This document shows, piece after piece, positions 1-7,886 of a stretch of DNA of 64,000 nucleotides (position 1 is the stretch's first letter; each line of letters opens with the position of its first letter). The stretch is from Alphaproteobacteria bacterium (lineage in GTDB: Bacteria; Pseudomonadota; Alphaproteobacteria; Rhizobiales; Rhizobiaceae). The stretch is taken from NCBI GenBank assembly GCA_016861165.1, contig BOKV01000009.1, positions 62,001 through 126,000 of the forward strand, written 5' to 3'. The notes beneath the pieces are model-generated. The model had not been told where the DNA came from. It worked only from the letters and a program-made list of their open reading frames with translations, and did no database searches. The position numbers were made by a program, and so were the translations under genes.

Positions 1-246
1 GGCGCGGATCTCGGCAGGCCGGATCAGGCGCTGGTGCGCCACGGTGACCGAGTGCAGCGGCCCCTCGATGCTTTCCTCCCAGAAGGCCAGGAACTTTTTG
101 AGTTCGGGGAACCTCGGAAAGAGGTCGTATTCCTGCCAGACATATTCCTGGATCAGGGACCGGGAGTCGGGCAGACGATAGAGGATGCGGGCCGTGGTGA
201 GACCGTAGCCCTCGAGCTGCTTGCGGAACGCTTCGCTTGCTGTCAT
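1..246 (-). CDS. usg: Usg family protein (3' end cut by window edge)
   Basis: Translating the minus strand from the ATG at 246 gives an open frame of 82 codons that runs off the window start. It begins MTASEAFRKQLEGYGLTTAR and contains the VWQEYDLFPRFPELKKFLAFW and EGPLHSVTVAHQRL-type stretches (quoted in part) that I recognise from the short Usg proteins of alphaproteobacteria. The family is usually about 90 residues, so only a few C-terminal residues are missing. A GGAG motif lies about 8 bases before the ATG. The molecular function of Usg is not established; the name comes from a gene upstream of a semialdehyde dehydrogenase. Identification is from recalled family similarity only. Confidence 0.75.
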   Translation of the reverse strand, partial: MTASEAFRKQLEGYGLTTARILYRLPDSRSLIQEYVWQEYDLFPRFPELKKFLAFWEESIEGPLHSVTVAHQRLIRPAEIRA

Positions 247-615
247 CGGCGATCTCCGTCGCTGTCAATCCTGTTGCATTGCACCATGGATTGGCTTATC
301 TGGCAAGCCTACGCCTCAATATTCAATCAATGATTACAATCACTTGTCAGCCGATATCGGAGAGTGCTGCCAGGTCGCAATACCCGCCCGACACTCAACC
401 GGCTACGAACACGGCCGGGGCCGGCCCGGCGCGGCCCACCGTCCACGGCGGTACGCGCGACCATCGGCGGCCATGCTGGCGTCACAATCGCTCGCCCATA
501 AACCGATTGGTAACCACGTGCCCCTAGCCTTGCTCCTCAGGCGCCGCACGGGCGAAACGGCGCCAAAGACCAACACGGGCCGGAGACGGGCCGGCCAGCG
601 TTCTGGGGACATGTC
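247..615. other. Intergenic region between usg and the carboxypeptidase gene
   Basis: Divergent spacer of about 370 bases. The part next to usg (about 318-350) is clearly AT-rich against its surroundings and ends in a 10-bp perfect palindrome CCGATATCGG at 351-360, so promoter elements for usg are plausible here. The rest is GC-rich with no RNA gene or convincing protein-coding frame; the overlapping short frames lack ribosome binding sites and family similarity. Confidence 0.4.
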
Positions 616-2082
616 GTGCGAAGTGTTGTCGGTTCCTTGCCTCGTCGCATCCTGCTGCTGCTGTTTCTCTATGCAATCTCGCTCGGCGTGATGCTGATGT
701 CGGCGTTGAGCGCCGGGGCGGCCACCTATGCCGGCATCGTCGTCGACGCCAAGTCGGGCAAGGTGCTCTACGCGCACCGGGCCGACGCCCGGGCCTATCC
801 CGCCTCGCTCACCAAGATGATGACGCTCTACCTGCTGTTCGAGGCGATGGAGGCGGGCAAGGTGTCGAAATCGACCAAGATCGCGATGTCGGCCTACGCC
901 GCGTCGAAGCCGCCGACCAAGCTCGGCGTCAAGCCGGGCGGCACCTTCACCGTCGAGCAGGCGATCCTCGCGCTGGTTACCAAATCGGCCAACGACGTCG
1001 CCGCCGCCGTCGCCGAGAAGCTCGGCGGCAGCGAAGCGGAATTCGCGCGAATGATGACGCGCAAGGCGCGCCAGCTCGGCATGAAGGACACCACCTTCCG
1101 CAACGCCTCCGGCCTGCCCGATGGCGCCCAGGTGAGCACCGCCCGCGACATGGCCACGCTCGGCATCGCGCTGCGCGAGCACTTCCCGCAATATTATGAC
1201 TATTTCGCCGCGCGCAGCTTCAGCTATGGCGGCAACAGGCTGGCCAACCACAACCGCCTGCTCGGCAGGGTCAATGGCGTTGACGGCATCAAGACCGGCT
1301 ATACGCGTGCCTCGGGCTTCAACCTGGTCTCCTCGGTCAAGGCCAACGGCCGCTCGATCGTCGCGGTCGTCCTGGGCGGCAAGAGCGGCGCCTCGCGCAA
1401 CGCGCAGATGGAAAAGCTGATCGCGACCTATCTGCCCAAGGCCACGCAGGGTCCCGACCGCGCGCTGGTGGCGCGCTCCGGCGCCACGCCATTCACCGTC
1501 GCCGCGGCGCCGGAACTGCCCAGCCGCGGCCCCACCCCCAGCTATCGCGAACCGGCACTCGATCCGTCGACGCGGCGCATCGTGGCCGCCCACAACGTGC
1601 CGCAGGCCGTCCCATCGCCGCGCGCGGCCGACGCTGGCGCCTTCGACGTGGCCGCCGTCCAGCGCAAGCTCCTGCAGACCAGCGGGCGCCGGCTGCCGCT
1701 GCCCGAACCCTCGCCGGCGGCGACCGACGGCGTGCGCACCGGCGCCGTGCCGCATGTCGATACGATGGCCTTTGCAATCGAGGAAGGCGACCGGTCGCCC
1801 GCCGCCGAGGCGGTCGACATCCAGGCACCGGTGCGCGATGGCTGGCAAATCCAGATTGGCGCCACGCCGTCACGCGATTCGGCGCTGCGTCTGCTGCGTG
1901 AGGCAAGAGCCAAGGCGCCCGACCTGCTCGCCGCGGTCGCCGACCACACCGAGACCGTGGCGAAGGGCAGCGAAACGCTCTACCGGGCGCGCTTTGCCGG
2001 TTTCTCCTCCAAGTCGGAGGCCTGGGGCGCCTGTGGCGTCCTCAAGAAGAAGAAGTTCGCCTGTCTGGCGCTCGCCAATTGA
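616..2082 (+). CDS. D-alanyl-D-alanine carboxypeptidase (peptidase S11) with C-terminal SPOR domain
   Basis: Penicillin-binding protein of the S11 family, which trims the terminal D-Ala from peptidoglycan stem peptides in the periplasm. The 488-residue frame starts at a GTG. It has a hydrophobic signal segment (about residues 11-35, likely cleaved after SAGA) and all three active-site motifs: SLTK (Ser64, Lys67), SAN (124-126) and KTG (226-228). A proline/alanine-rich linker (about 285-400) leads to a C-terminal SPOR-like domain (about 410-488, starting near WQIQIGATPS) that should bind denuded glycan at the septum. This DacC/DacF-like enzyme plus SPOR layout is common in Rhizobiales. The gene converges on the J-protein gene. 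The true start could be slightly different because no strong ribosome binding site is seen. Confidence 0.92.
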   Translation: MRSVVGSLPRRILLLLFLYAISLGVMLMSALSAGAATYAGIVVDAKSGKVLYAHRADARAYPASLTKMMTLYLLFEAMEAGKVSKSTKIAMSAYAASKPPTKLGVKPGGTFTVEQAILALVTKSANDVAAAVAEKLGGSEAEFARMMTRKARQLGMKDTTFRNASGLPDGAQVSTARDMATLGIALREHFPQYYDYFAARSFSYGGNRLANHNRLLGRVNGVDGIKTGYTRASGFNLVSSVKANGRSIVAVVLGGKSGASRNAQMEKLIATYLPKATQGPDRALVARSGATPFTVAAAPELPSRGPTPSYREPALDPSTRRIVAAHNVPQAVPSPRAADAGAFDVAAVQRKLLQTSGRRLPLPEPSPAATDGVRTGAVPHVDTMAFAIEEGDRSPAAEAVDIQAPVRDGWQIQIGATPSRDSALRLLREARAKAPDLLAAVADHTETVAKGSETLYRARFAGFSSKSEAWGACGVLKKKKFACLALAN

Positions 2083-2118
2083 GGTTGTTGCCGCTTCGTA
2101 CCGCGTGAGGCACCCATG

Positions 2119-2808
2119 TCAGTCGAGAAGGACATCCTTGGCTTCGTTGATCTTGGCGGCGAGAAAAGTCGAGCCGCCACTGTCCGGGTGGAGGCGCTTC
2201 ATAAGCCGCCGGTGAGCCTCGCGGACCTCCTGCGCCCCCGCTCCGGGAGCAAGACCAAGAATCTGATAGGCCTCCTCCTTGGTCATGGGGCCCGCGCCAG
2301 GCGTGCCGCCCTGCCGCGTGCCGTGGTGCGTCTGCGTGCGCTCACGCCAGCCGGGTATCCGGCGGTCAAGATACGCTGCGAGTAGCTGCGCGCTGTCGGG
2401 GTCGTCCAAGGTGTCGTCATAGAGCGCCAGCAGTTGCTCCGGCGACAGTGACGACAGCCGGCGGCCCTCATGCCTGCCGGTCAGCACGACGCCGTCGAGG
2501 TCGCCGCTCTCGTGATCGAGTTCCATCTCGAACAGCGCCGAGCGCACCGTCGAGCGGGCGCCGGACGCGCGACCGCCCGAGCGTGACACGCCACGGCTGC
2601 GGGCGAACCAAGTCAGCCCGACGGCGGCCAGCGGCAGGCCGATGGAACCGCGTCCGATGATGGTAAGGACCACGCCGATCACGATCAGCGCCGCAGGTGC
2701 GGCCAGCCGCAGTCCCCTGGCGAGCCTTTCGGCCGGCACCGTCAGCATCACCGCAATGGCGCTGGTGACGATGGCGACAACGAGGAAGAAGCCGAACATA
2801 TAGGGCAT
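2119..2808 (-). CDS. Membrane-anchored J-domain protein (DnaJ family)
   Basis: 229 residues. Two or three hydrophobic segments at the N-terminus (about 5-22, 38-52 and 55-68) are followed by a cytoplasmic region. The extreme C-terminus is a J-domain (176-229) with the diagnostic HPD tripeptide at 207-209, preceded by [17 protein letters not shown]-domains stimulate Hsp70/DnaK ATPase activity; a C-terminal J-domain tethered to the membrane resembles Tim14/Pam18-like and DjlA-like layouts, so it probably recruits DnaK to the inner membrane. It lies 11 bases behind the VWA-domain gene and is probably cotranscribed with it. The client is unknown. Confidence 0.85.
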   Translation of the reverse strand: MPYMFGFFLVVAIVTSAIAVMLTVPAERLARGLRLAAPAALIVIGVVLTIIGRGSIGLPLAAVGLTWFARSRGVSRSGGRASGARSTVRSALFEMELDHESGDLDGVVLTGRHEGRRLSSLSPEQLLALYDDTLDDPDSAQLLAAYLDRRIPGWRERTQTHHGTRQGGTPGAGPMTKEEAYQILGLAPGAGAQEVREAHRRLMKRLHPDSGGSTFLAAKINEAKDVLLD

Positions 2809-2819
2809 GGCCGGCCTTC

Positions 2820-3542
2820 TCAGCTCCCCCTGCCGCTCATGCGCTCAAGCAGCAGCGTCGCGCCGCGGCCGCCACGCGATTCGAGCGCCGGACGGCCACC
2901 GCTCGCATATACGGCGATGGCACCTAGCAGTTCGGCCAGTTCGGCGGCCGAACCAGGACCGAGGCGGAACCAGGCGCCGCCGCTCAGCCGCGCCATCTCG
3001 CGGAAGGCGCGCTCGGCCACGGGATCGTCACCCTCCTGAAAGACGAAGGCGCGCGTCCCCTTCAGCGCGAGTTCGCCGGCCAGATGGCAGAGCCGGTCGG
3101 GATTCTCCTCCATGGCGTCGCCGATATAGACCAGCGCGTCGACCTTGTGACCCGAGGTCTCGCGAACCGCGTGCGAGAGCACCTTGGCGATTTGGGTGCG
3201 CCCTCCCCGGCAGTCGATGCCGACCATCAGGTCGCGCAGCGCGGCGGCGTTCATCACCCATCGGGAGGCGCGGCACTCGCCGAAGCCGCGGAAATAGACG
3301 AGCTGGACGGCCAGACCGCCGACCTTGGCGACGGCGTCGAACATCGAGGCCTGGATTTCGCAGGCCCGGTCCCATGTCGGCTGCCGGCTCATGGTCGCGT
3401 CGAGCGAGAAGATCAGCCGGCCCGACGAGGCCGGGTCGAGCCGGCGCGCCTGCTTCAGGAACGAGGCGATCTGACCGGCCGAGGAGCGCGACGGCGCGAC
3501 GGCTTCACCGGTGGTCGGCGCGGGGGTCTTGTCGCTTGACAT
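2820..3542 (-). CDS. VWA-like domain protein
   Basis: 240 residues, soluble, no signal peptide. The core looks like a von Willebrand A fold: strand [10 protein letters not shown] (43-52) has a degenerate metal-site motif DxTxS in place of DxSxS, then a second strand [11 protein letters not shown] and a third [14 protein letters not shown]. The pairing of such a protein with a J-domain gene recurs in Rhizobiales, which suggests the two work together, but no activity is known to me. The start ATG at 3542 has no usual ribosome binding site, and a promoter-like pair just upstream would place the transcript start at or next to the ATG. Confidence 0.75.
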   Translation of the reverse strand: MSSDKTPAPTTGEAVAPSRSSAGQIASFLKQARRLDPASSGRLIFSLDATMSRQPTWDRACEIQASMFDAVAKVGGLAVQLVYFRGFGECRASRWVMNAAALRDLMVGIDCRGGRTQIAKVLSHAVRETSGHKVDALVYIGDAMEENPDRLCHLAGELALKGTRAFVFQEGDDPVAERAFREMARLSGGAWFRLGPGSAAELAELLGAIAVYASGGRPALESRGGRGATLLLERMSGRGS

Positions 3543-3548
3543 ATCCAG

Positions 3549-3577
3549 ATATTTGGCGAGCGAAGCGCGCCTTGCAA
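3549..3577 (-). promoter_or_regulatory. Candidate promoter of the VWA/J-protein pair (possibly leaderless)
   Basis: On the minus strand TTGCAA (3572-3577) and AAATAT (3549-3554) are separated by 17 bases, a good housekeeping sigma spacing. The -10 box ends only 6 bases before the A of the ATG at 3542, so the mRNA would start at or next to the start codon. Inferred by eye; no mapping data. Confidence 0.4.
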
Positions 3578-3620
3578 GGGCACAACGGACCGGCGCACCG
3601 GCAACGCGGATCGAGGTCCT

Positions 3621-4547
3621 TCAGTCGGCGAGCAGATCCAGCCCATCGATCGGGCGCGAAGCGTTGTCGAGCCAGACGCGGCGAGCCTGGGCGCGGCGGC
3701 GCCCGGCCTCGTCGATGGGCAGCCGCAGCGCGGTCACCAGTGTGCGGATTTCGCGCCGGGCGGCCAGATGCGAAACGGTCGGGCCCATGCCCATGCCGTC
3801 GGCGTTGAGGTCGTCGAGCACGCTCATGCCGGTCGGGAACAGTTCGCGGAAGATGACCCGCTCGGAGATGCCCTCCGCCAGGCGGCAGCCCAGTCGCATG
3901 CACAATTCCTGCAGGCTGTCGGCGACATTGCGGTTGTTGCGCGAGGTCAGGCTGGACAGGCGGTTGCGCACGACGACCCAGTCGAGCAGCCCGTCGTCGA
4001 CCATGCGGCGGTGGCGGCGGGCCTCGCGCACCATGGCCGCATAGTGCGAGATGGCGGTCACCTCGCCGGTCTCCGGGTCGATATGGCCGAGAACGTCGAA
4101 ATCGACGAAGGAATCGTTGATCGGCGTCACCAGCGTGTCGGCCATCGAATGGGCGAGCCGCATTGCGTAGCTGTCATGGCCGGGCGTATCGACGACGATG
4201 AAATCGTGCGTGTTCTCAACGCGCTGCAGGATTTCCTGGAAGCTGGCCAGCTCGGCGTTCTCGTTGGCCGCGACACTGTCGCCGACCGCCCGCTCGACGT
4301 GGGCATGGCTCGGCATGTCGATGCGCATGCTGCGCTTCCGGCTCCAGGCGAGGCGGTTCTCGACATAGCGCGTGAGACTCCTCTGGCGGCTGTCGAGATC
4401 GATGCTGGCAACCCGGTAGCCCGCCTTGAGCAGGGCGATGATGAGGTGCATCGCCGTCGTCGTCTTGCCGGAGCCGCCCTTCTCGTTGCCGCAGACGATG
4501 ACATATGCCTGCCTCGGGGACATTCCGGACGGATCGAGAATGTTCAT
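3621..4547 (-). CDS. mipZ: MipZ-like division-plane positioning ATPase (ParA/MinD superfamily)
   Basis: 308 residues from the chosen ATG. It has the deviant Walker A KGGSGKTT (23-30, with the signature lysine), a switch region IDLDSRQRS, and VVDTPGHDS for Walker B. The stretches NDSFVDFDVLG and DWVVVRNRLSS and the ending RVIFRELFPTGMSVLDD match the MipZ proteins of Caulobacter and relatives closely. MipZ binds ParB at the origin, forms bipolar gradients and blocks FtsZ assembly away from midcell. An upstream in-frame ATG (4616) exists, but family length favours 4547; 4523 is also possible. A TTAACCAT motif (4656-4663), like a CtrA half-site, lies about 110 bases upstream. Confidence 0.9.
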   Translation of the reverse strand: MNILDPSGMSPRQAYVIVCGNEKGGSGKTTTAMHLIIALLKAGYRVASIDLDSRQRSLTRYVENRLAWSRKRSMRIDMPSHAHVERAVGDSVAANENAELASFQEILQRVENTHDFIVVDTPGHDSYAMRLAHSMADTLVTPINDSFVDFDVLGHIDPETGEVTAISHYAAMVREARRHRRMVDDGLLDWVVVRNRLSSLTSRNNRNVADSLQELCMRLGCRLAEGISERVIFRELFPTGMSVLDDLNADGMGMGPTVSHLAARREIRTLVTALRLPIDEAGRRRAQARRVWLDNASRPIDGLDLLAD

Positions 4548-4652
4548 TGGCGTGTGGCCCAATACACGTGACGCGAACCCCTGAACCAGTGTCGTCCAAA
4601 TCCGGGACAACTTCAACCGACGACGACCCGACCGGCGCCAAATGTTTGGAAT

Positions 4653-4663
4653 TGGTTAACCAT
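4653..4663. promoter_or_regulatory. TGGTTAACCA palindrome, CtrA half-site-like, upstream of mipZ
   Basis: A perfect 10-bp palindrome (4653-4662) that contains TTAACCAT, the half of the CtrA consensus seen in alphaproteobacterial cell-cycle promoters. It lies between the mipZ start and the end of the DUF1489 gene. Only one half-site is present, so binding is speculative. Confidence 0.25.
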
Positions 4664-4705
4664 AACAATGACGGTGGCAGCACCACCGGCCGGCGCCAAA
4701 CCGGA

Positions 4706-5140
4706 TCAGAGCAGGCCCAGATCGGCCAGTTCCAGGCGAAGATGGACCGGCAGGGCATGGGCGCCCTGCCCTGGCGCCAGATCGGCGGGGGCATCGCCCG
4801 CATCGAGGTAGCGCCAGCCCTGGAAGGCGCGGCGCGGCTGCCACACGGTCGCCACAAGTTCGGGCGCAAGCACCAGGTCGCAGCGCTGGATGCCGTCGCG
4901 GTCGACGAACGGGCGAATGGCGGTCAGGCGCTGGCGGGCCTGGATGTTGCCCTTGATGACCCAGTAGAGCGAGCCGCCGTCGAGCAGTTCGGCCACGCGC
5001 CGCGGGACCATGCGGGTGGTGTGCTTGTGCTCGGCCGGCGCGCCACGTGCGGCCTGGCCGGCGAGCCGTTCGGCGATCCAGGCATCGAGCTCCTCGATGG
5101 CTGAAACGCCGACGCACAATTTGACGAGATGAAGCGGCAT
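4706..5140 (-). CDS. DUF1489 family protein
   Basis: 144 residues from the ATG at 5140 (MPLHLVKLCVGVSAIEELDAW at the start, first 20 quoted in part). The stretches PRRVAELLDGGSLYWVIKG, RPFVDRDGIQRCDLVL and RRAFQGWRYLD identify the DUF1489 family, conserved across alphaproteobacteria and without assigned function. No membrane segment and no known catalytic motif. A longer frame to 5176 exists, but its extra N-terminal residues do not look conserved. It lies 158 bases upstream of mipZ on the same strand. Confidence 0.8.
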   Translation of the reverse strand: MPLHLVKLCVGVSAIEELDAWIAERLAGQAARGAPAEHKHTTRMVPRRVAELLDGGSLYWVIKGNIQARQRLTAIRPFVDRDGIQRCDLVLAPELVATVWQPRRAFQGWRYLDAGDAPADLAPGQGAHALPVHLRLELADLGLL

Positions 5141-5218
5141 CGGTTCGAGCCTAGGGCCGCCGCCGGCGCGCATCAAACCGGCGCCAGCCGTTTTCCACAG
5201 TGACGGCGCTGCATGGCG

Positions 5219-5620
5219 TCATTGCCGCTCTGGCCCGCCGACGACCGGCGCCCCGGCCTGCCGGAGCGCGGCGAAGCCGCCGTCGACATGGGCGACATTG
5301 GCAAAGCCCATGTCCTGCAGCGTCTTGGTCGCCAGGGCCGAGCGCCAGCCGGCGGCGCAGAACAGGACATAGGTGCGCGCCGAATCGGCGAACACCTCGC
5401 GGTGGTACTTGCAGGCCGGGTCGAACCAGAACTCCAGCATGCCGCGCGGAGCGTGGACGGCGCCGTCGATGCGGCCGTCGCGGTCGAGTTCGCGGATGTC
5501 GCGGATATCGACGAGGATGGCCGCGCCGGCACCCTGGCGGGCGATCGCCTCGGCCGCGTCGAGCACGACAATCTCGCGGCATGCCGCCTCGACCAGTTCG
5601 CTCACCGGCTTGATCTTCAT
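5219..5620 (-). CDS. Rhodanese-like domain protein
   Basis: 133 residues from the ATG at 5620, chosen because a GGGAGG ribosome binding site sits just upstream; the longer frame to 5728 has an unlikely basic N-terminus. One rhodanese domain: VDIRD near residue 38-42, GRIDGAVHAPRG (49-60) and the active-site loop CAAGWRS with Cys88 as the candidate sulfur carrier. Single-domain rhodaneses move sulfane sulfur. The partner is not evident from neighbours. Followed on the same strand, after about 80 bases, by DUF1489 and mipZ. Confidence 0.85.
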   Translation of the reverse strand: MKIKPVSELVEAACREIVVLDAAEAIARQGAGAAILVDIRDIRELDRDGRIDGAVHAPRGMLEFWFDPACKYHREVFADSARTYVLFCAAGWRSALATKTLQDMGFANVAHVDGGFAALRQAGAPVVGGPERQ

Positions 5621-5718
5621 GCGCGCCTCCCTGGCCGCGAAATAGAAGCGGCGCCGGCGGCGCCCGTCAATCCCGCCGGCGGCGGAAACGCGCCAGGCGG
5701 AACCGGCCGCAAAAGCGA

Positions 5719-5740
5719 GGGCCGGCATCGCTGCCGGCCC
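5719..5740 (-). terminator. Hairpin terminator after the small membrane protein gene
   Basis: GGGCCGGC and GCCGGCCC form a perfect 8-bp stem with a 6-base loop. Read on the minus strand it is followed by TCGCTTTTG, a short T-rich tail. It lies 28 bases after the stop codon at 5768. Confidence 0.5.
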
Positions 5741-5767
5741 ATCATTCGCGCAAAATGTGGCTGATCC

Positions 5768-5911
5768 TCAGTTGGCCGCCGCCACCGTGGCCACCTCGGC
5801 CGGGCCGAACATGCCGGCAACAAGGGCGACGACAACGAACAACGCAATCGCCGCCAGCGCAACGCCCCAGACGGGGGCCTTGGCCCTGCTTTCGATCATG
5901 ATGAAGTCCAT
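5768..5911 (-). CDS. Small single-pass membrane protein (47 residues), unknown function
   Basis: Too short for most ORF cut-offs. The frame reads MDFIMIESRAKAPVWGVALA followed by a strongly hydrophobic segment (about residues 14-35: AIALFVVVALVAGMF) and a short tail ending in AAAN. The layout suggests one transmembrane helix with a short basic cytoplasmic N-terminus. An alternative start is the ATG at 5899. A plausible -35/-10 pair lies about 60 bases upstream and a hairpin terminator lies downstream, so it looks like its own transcription unit. No ribosome binding site is obvious and I do not recognise a family. Confidence 0.5.
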   Translation of the reverse strand: MDFIMIESRAKAPVWGVALAAIALFVVVALVAGMFGPAEVATVAAAN

Positions 5912-5972
5912 GAAGACTTGAAAACCCTGTTGAACCCGCCGCGTGCCGTCGCGGTCTGTTTATGCCGGCGAT

Positions 5973-6002
5973 CATATAGAGAATGCGCGCGCCGCTCGCA
6001 AG
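5973..6002 (-). promoter_or_regulatory. Candidate sigma-70-type promoter of the small membrane protein gene
   Basis: On the minus strand CTTGCG (5997-6002) and TATATG (5973-5978) are separated by 18 bases. CTTGCG is a common -35 form in Rhizobiales. The start codon of the small gene is 61 bases downstream. Confidence 0.45.
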
Positions 6003-6054
6003 CGCAAAAGCGACGAAACGGTGTCACCGTTGTGGCGCGGTGGTGGCCGCCTTC

Positions 6055-6070
6055 AATATTCATGAATATT
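6055..6070. promoter_or_regulatory. 16-bp perfect palindrome AATATTCATGAATATT
   Basis: A perfect two-fold symmetric site in an AT-rich stretch (about 6050-6105) of an otherwise very GC-rich sequence. It could be an operator for a dimeric regulator. It lies upstream of the small membrane gene's candidate promoter and about 165 bases past the reductase stop. No regulator is assigned. Confidence 0.4.
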
Positions 6071-6188
6071 TTCATTGTGTTATCGTTGTCCACCGTTATC
6101 AACAACCCGGTCTTGCGTGGCGTGCAAGGCGGCGTGATTGCTGCGCCGCAGCAAATGTCTACCGGCACCGAAACTCGGCATCTCGATT

Positions 6189-6209
6189 CGAGACCGGACG
6201 CCGGTCTCG
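6189..6209 (-). terminator. Hairpin downstream of the aldo/keto reductase gene
   Basis: CGAGACCGG and CCGGTCTCG form a perfect 9-bp stem with a 3-base loop, 27 bases after the stop codon. No T-run follows on the minus strand, so it may work poorly as an intrinsic terminator or protect the 3' end. Confidence 0.35.
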
Positions 6210-6235
6210 CGGCGCGGGGAACGGCGCAGACAAAC

Positions 6236-7066
6236 TCACGCCGGGTCCCAGTCGGGCGAGAAGGCGAAGTCGCAGATGCGCTGGCCCCTCGCCTTCAGCG
6301 CGTCGATCGCCGCCATCTCGGCGCCCGTCAATGCAAAACCGAAGACATCAAGGTTCTCGCGGATGCGCGCCGGGCTCGACGAACGCGGAATGGCGCCGAC
6401 GCCGGGTTGCTGCAGGTGCCAGCGCAGCACCACCTGGGCCGGGCTGCGCCCGTGGGCGCGGGCGGCGGCGGCAATCGCCGGCTCCGCCAGCAGGCCGCCG
6501 GCCCGCCCGAGCGGGCAATAGGAGACCAGCGCCACGCCGTGGCGCCGGCAGGCGGCCAGCACGCGATCCTGGCTCAGATAGGGGTGGTATTCGACCTGGT
6601 TGCAGACGATCGGGTGCTCCGACAGCGCGACCGCCTGGTCGAGCAGCGCCACCGTGAAGTTGGAGACGCCGATGTGGCGGGCAAGCCCACGATCGGCGAC
6701 CTGGTTCATGGCGGCGATCGTATGCGCCAGCGGCACGTCCCGCGACGGCCAGTGGACGAGGGCGAGGTCGACATGGTCGAGCCCGAGGCGCCTGAGCGAG
6801 TTCTCGACGGAGCGGACGAGATCGCGCGGCGCCAGGTCGGTATGCCAGACCTTGGTGGTGACGTGAATTTGCTCGCGCGGCAGGCCACAATGGCGCACCG
6901 CCTCGCCCACCGCCGCCTCATTGTCATAGGCGGCGGCGGTGTCGACATGGCGGTAACCGGCCGCGAGCGCGCCGGCGACCAGTTCCGTGCAGCGCCGGCC
7001 AGACAGCGTCCAGGTGCCCAGGCCCAGTGCCGGAATCGATGCGCCGCCCGCCTCAAGCATCATCAT
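6236..7066 (-). CDS. Aldo/keto reductase (2,5-diketo-gluconate reductase-like)
   Basis: 276 residues. NAD(P)H-dependent carbonyl reductase with the AKR tetrad in place: Asp42 (VDTAAAYDNE), Tyr47, Lys72 (TTKVW) and His105 (LVHWP). GVSNF and QVEYHPYLSQ are the AKR signature segments. The closest feel is to the DkgA/DkgB-type bacterial reductases that reduce short sugar ketones and aldehydes. Three adjacent ATG codons begin the frame; a GGGAG ribosome binding site precedes them. Divergent from the DUF1624 gene. The physiological substrate cannot be told from sequence. Confidence 0.9.
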   Translation of the reverse strand: MMMLEAGGASIPALGLGTWTLSGRRCTELVAGALAAGYRHVDTAAAYDNEAAVGEAVRHCGLPREQIHVTTKVWHTDLAPRDLVRSVENSLRRLGLDHVDLALVHWPSRDVPLAHTIAAMNQVADRGLARHIGVSNFTVALLDQAVALSEHPIVCNQVEYHPYLSQDRVLAACRRHGVALVSYCPLGRAGGLLAEPAIAAAARAHGRSPAQVVLRWHLQQPGVGAIPRSSSPARIRENLDVFGFALTGAEMAAIDALKARGQRICDFAFSPDWDPA

Positions 7067-7121
7067 CGGTGTTTCTCCCGTTTGTCGCGCCGCTCCCGCG
7101 TGCTAGACGCGCCTCGGAGCC

Positions 7122-7886
7122 ATGAACCGTTTTCGTGCCACGAATGCCTCGCCGACGGCAACCGGCCGCATCGCGCTGATCGACCTGGCGCGAGGGCTGG
7201 CGCTGGTCGCCATGACCGCGTTCCACTTCGCCTGGGACCTGGAGATGTTCGGATTGATCGGTCCCGGCTTCATGGCTTCAGCCGGCATGATCCTCGCCGC
7301 CCGGCTTATCGCCGGCAGCTTCCTGTTCCTGGTCGGAGTGAATCTGGTACTGGCCCACGGCGACGGCTTTCGCGCCGCCGCCTTCGCCCGGCGATTCGGC
7401 CAGATCGTCGCTGCGGCCGTGCTCATCACCGTCGCCACCTGGTTCGCCACGCCCGACGCGTTCATCTTCTTCGGCATCCTCCACTCGATCGCGCTCGGCA
7501 GCGTGCTGGCGCTGGCCTTCCTGCGGGCGCCGTGGTGGCTGACGGCGGCGGCGGCGGTTGCCTTCCTGACGCTGCGCGAACCGCTCCGGACCGAATGGCT
7601 CGACGCGCCGATCTGGTGGTGGACCGGCCTGTCGCAGGTCGTGCCGGTAACCAACGACTACGTGCCGCTGTTTCCCTTCTTCGGCCCGATCCTGCTCGGC
7701 CTCGCCGGCACGCAGCTTGCCGACCAGCAGGGATGGCTCCGCATTCTCTCCGGCGCCAGGCTCGACCAGGCACCGGCGCGCCTCGTCCGCTTCATCGGCC
7801 GCCACAGCCTTGCCTACTACCTGCTGCACCAGCCGGCCATGATCGCCGGCCTATATGGATTCCTGTGGCTTAGCGGACGTATTTGA
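7122..7886 (+). CDS. DUF1624 / heparan-alpha-glucosaminide N-acetyltransferase-like membrane protein
   Basis: 254 residues with about seven hydrophobic segments. The N-terminus IALIDLARGLALVAMTAFHF and the later HSIALGSVLALAFL are characteristic of the DUF1624/HGSNAT-like acyltransferase family; in bacteria the role is unproven but transmembrane acyl transfer to a glycan is suspected. The C-terminus FIGRHSLAYYLLHQP is also typical. It is divergent from the aldo/keto reductase gene and overlaps the 3' end of the convergent GNAT gene by 17 bases. Confidence 0.8.
   Translation: MNRFRATNASPTATGRIALIDLARGLALVAMTAFHFAWDLEMFGLIGPGFMASAGMILAARLIAGSFLFLVGVNLVLAHGDGFRAAAFARRFGQIVAAAVLITVATWFATPDAFIFFGILHSIALGSVLALAFLRAPWWLTAAAAVAFLTLREPLRTEWLDAPIWWWTGLSQVVPVTNDYVPLFPFFGPILLGLAGTQLADQQGWLRILSGARLDQAPARLVRFIGRHSLAYYLLHQPAMIAGLYGFLWLSGRI

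Larger units (their letters stand above)
5912..6235. other. Intergenic region between the small membrane gene and the aldo/keto reductase
   Basis: About 320 bases without a convincing gene. It holds the promoter-like pair for the small membrane protein (5973-6002), a 16-bp perfect palindrome in an AT-rich patch (6055-6070), and a hairpin after the reductase gene (6189-6209). The long plus-strand frame crossing it is the shadow of the genes on the other strand. Confidence 0.5.

Noticed and set aside
5918..7873. A 651-residue plus-strand frame across the aldo/keto reductase and DUF1624 genes
   Set aside because: Arg/Gly/Ala-rich shadow. The reductase and the DUF1624 protein both have catalytic or family motifs and ribosome binding sites.
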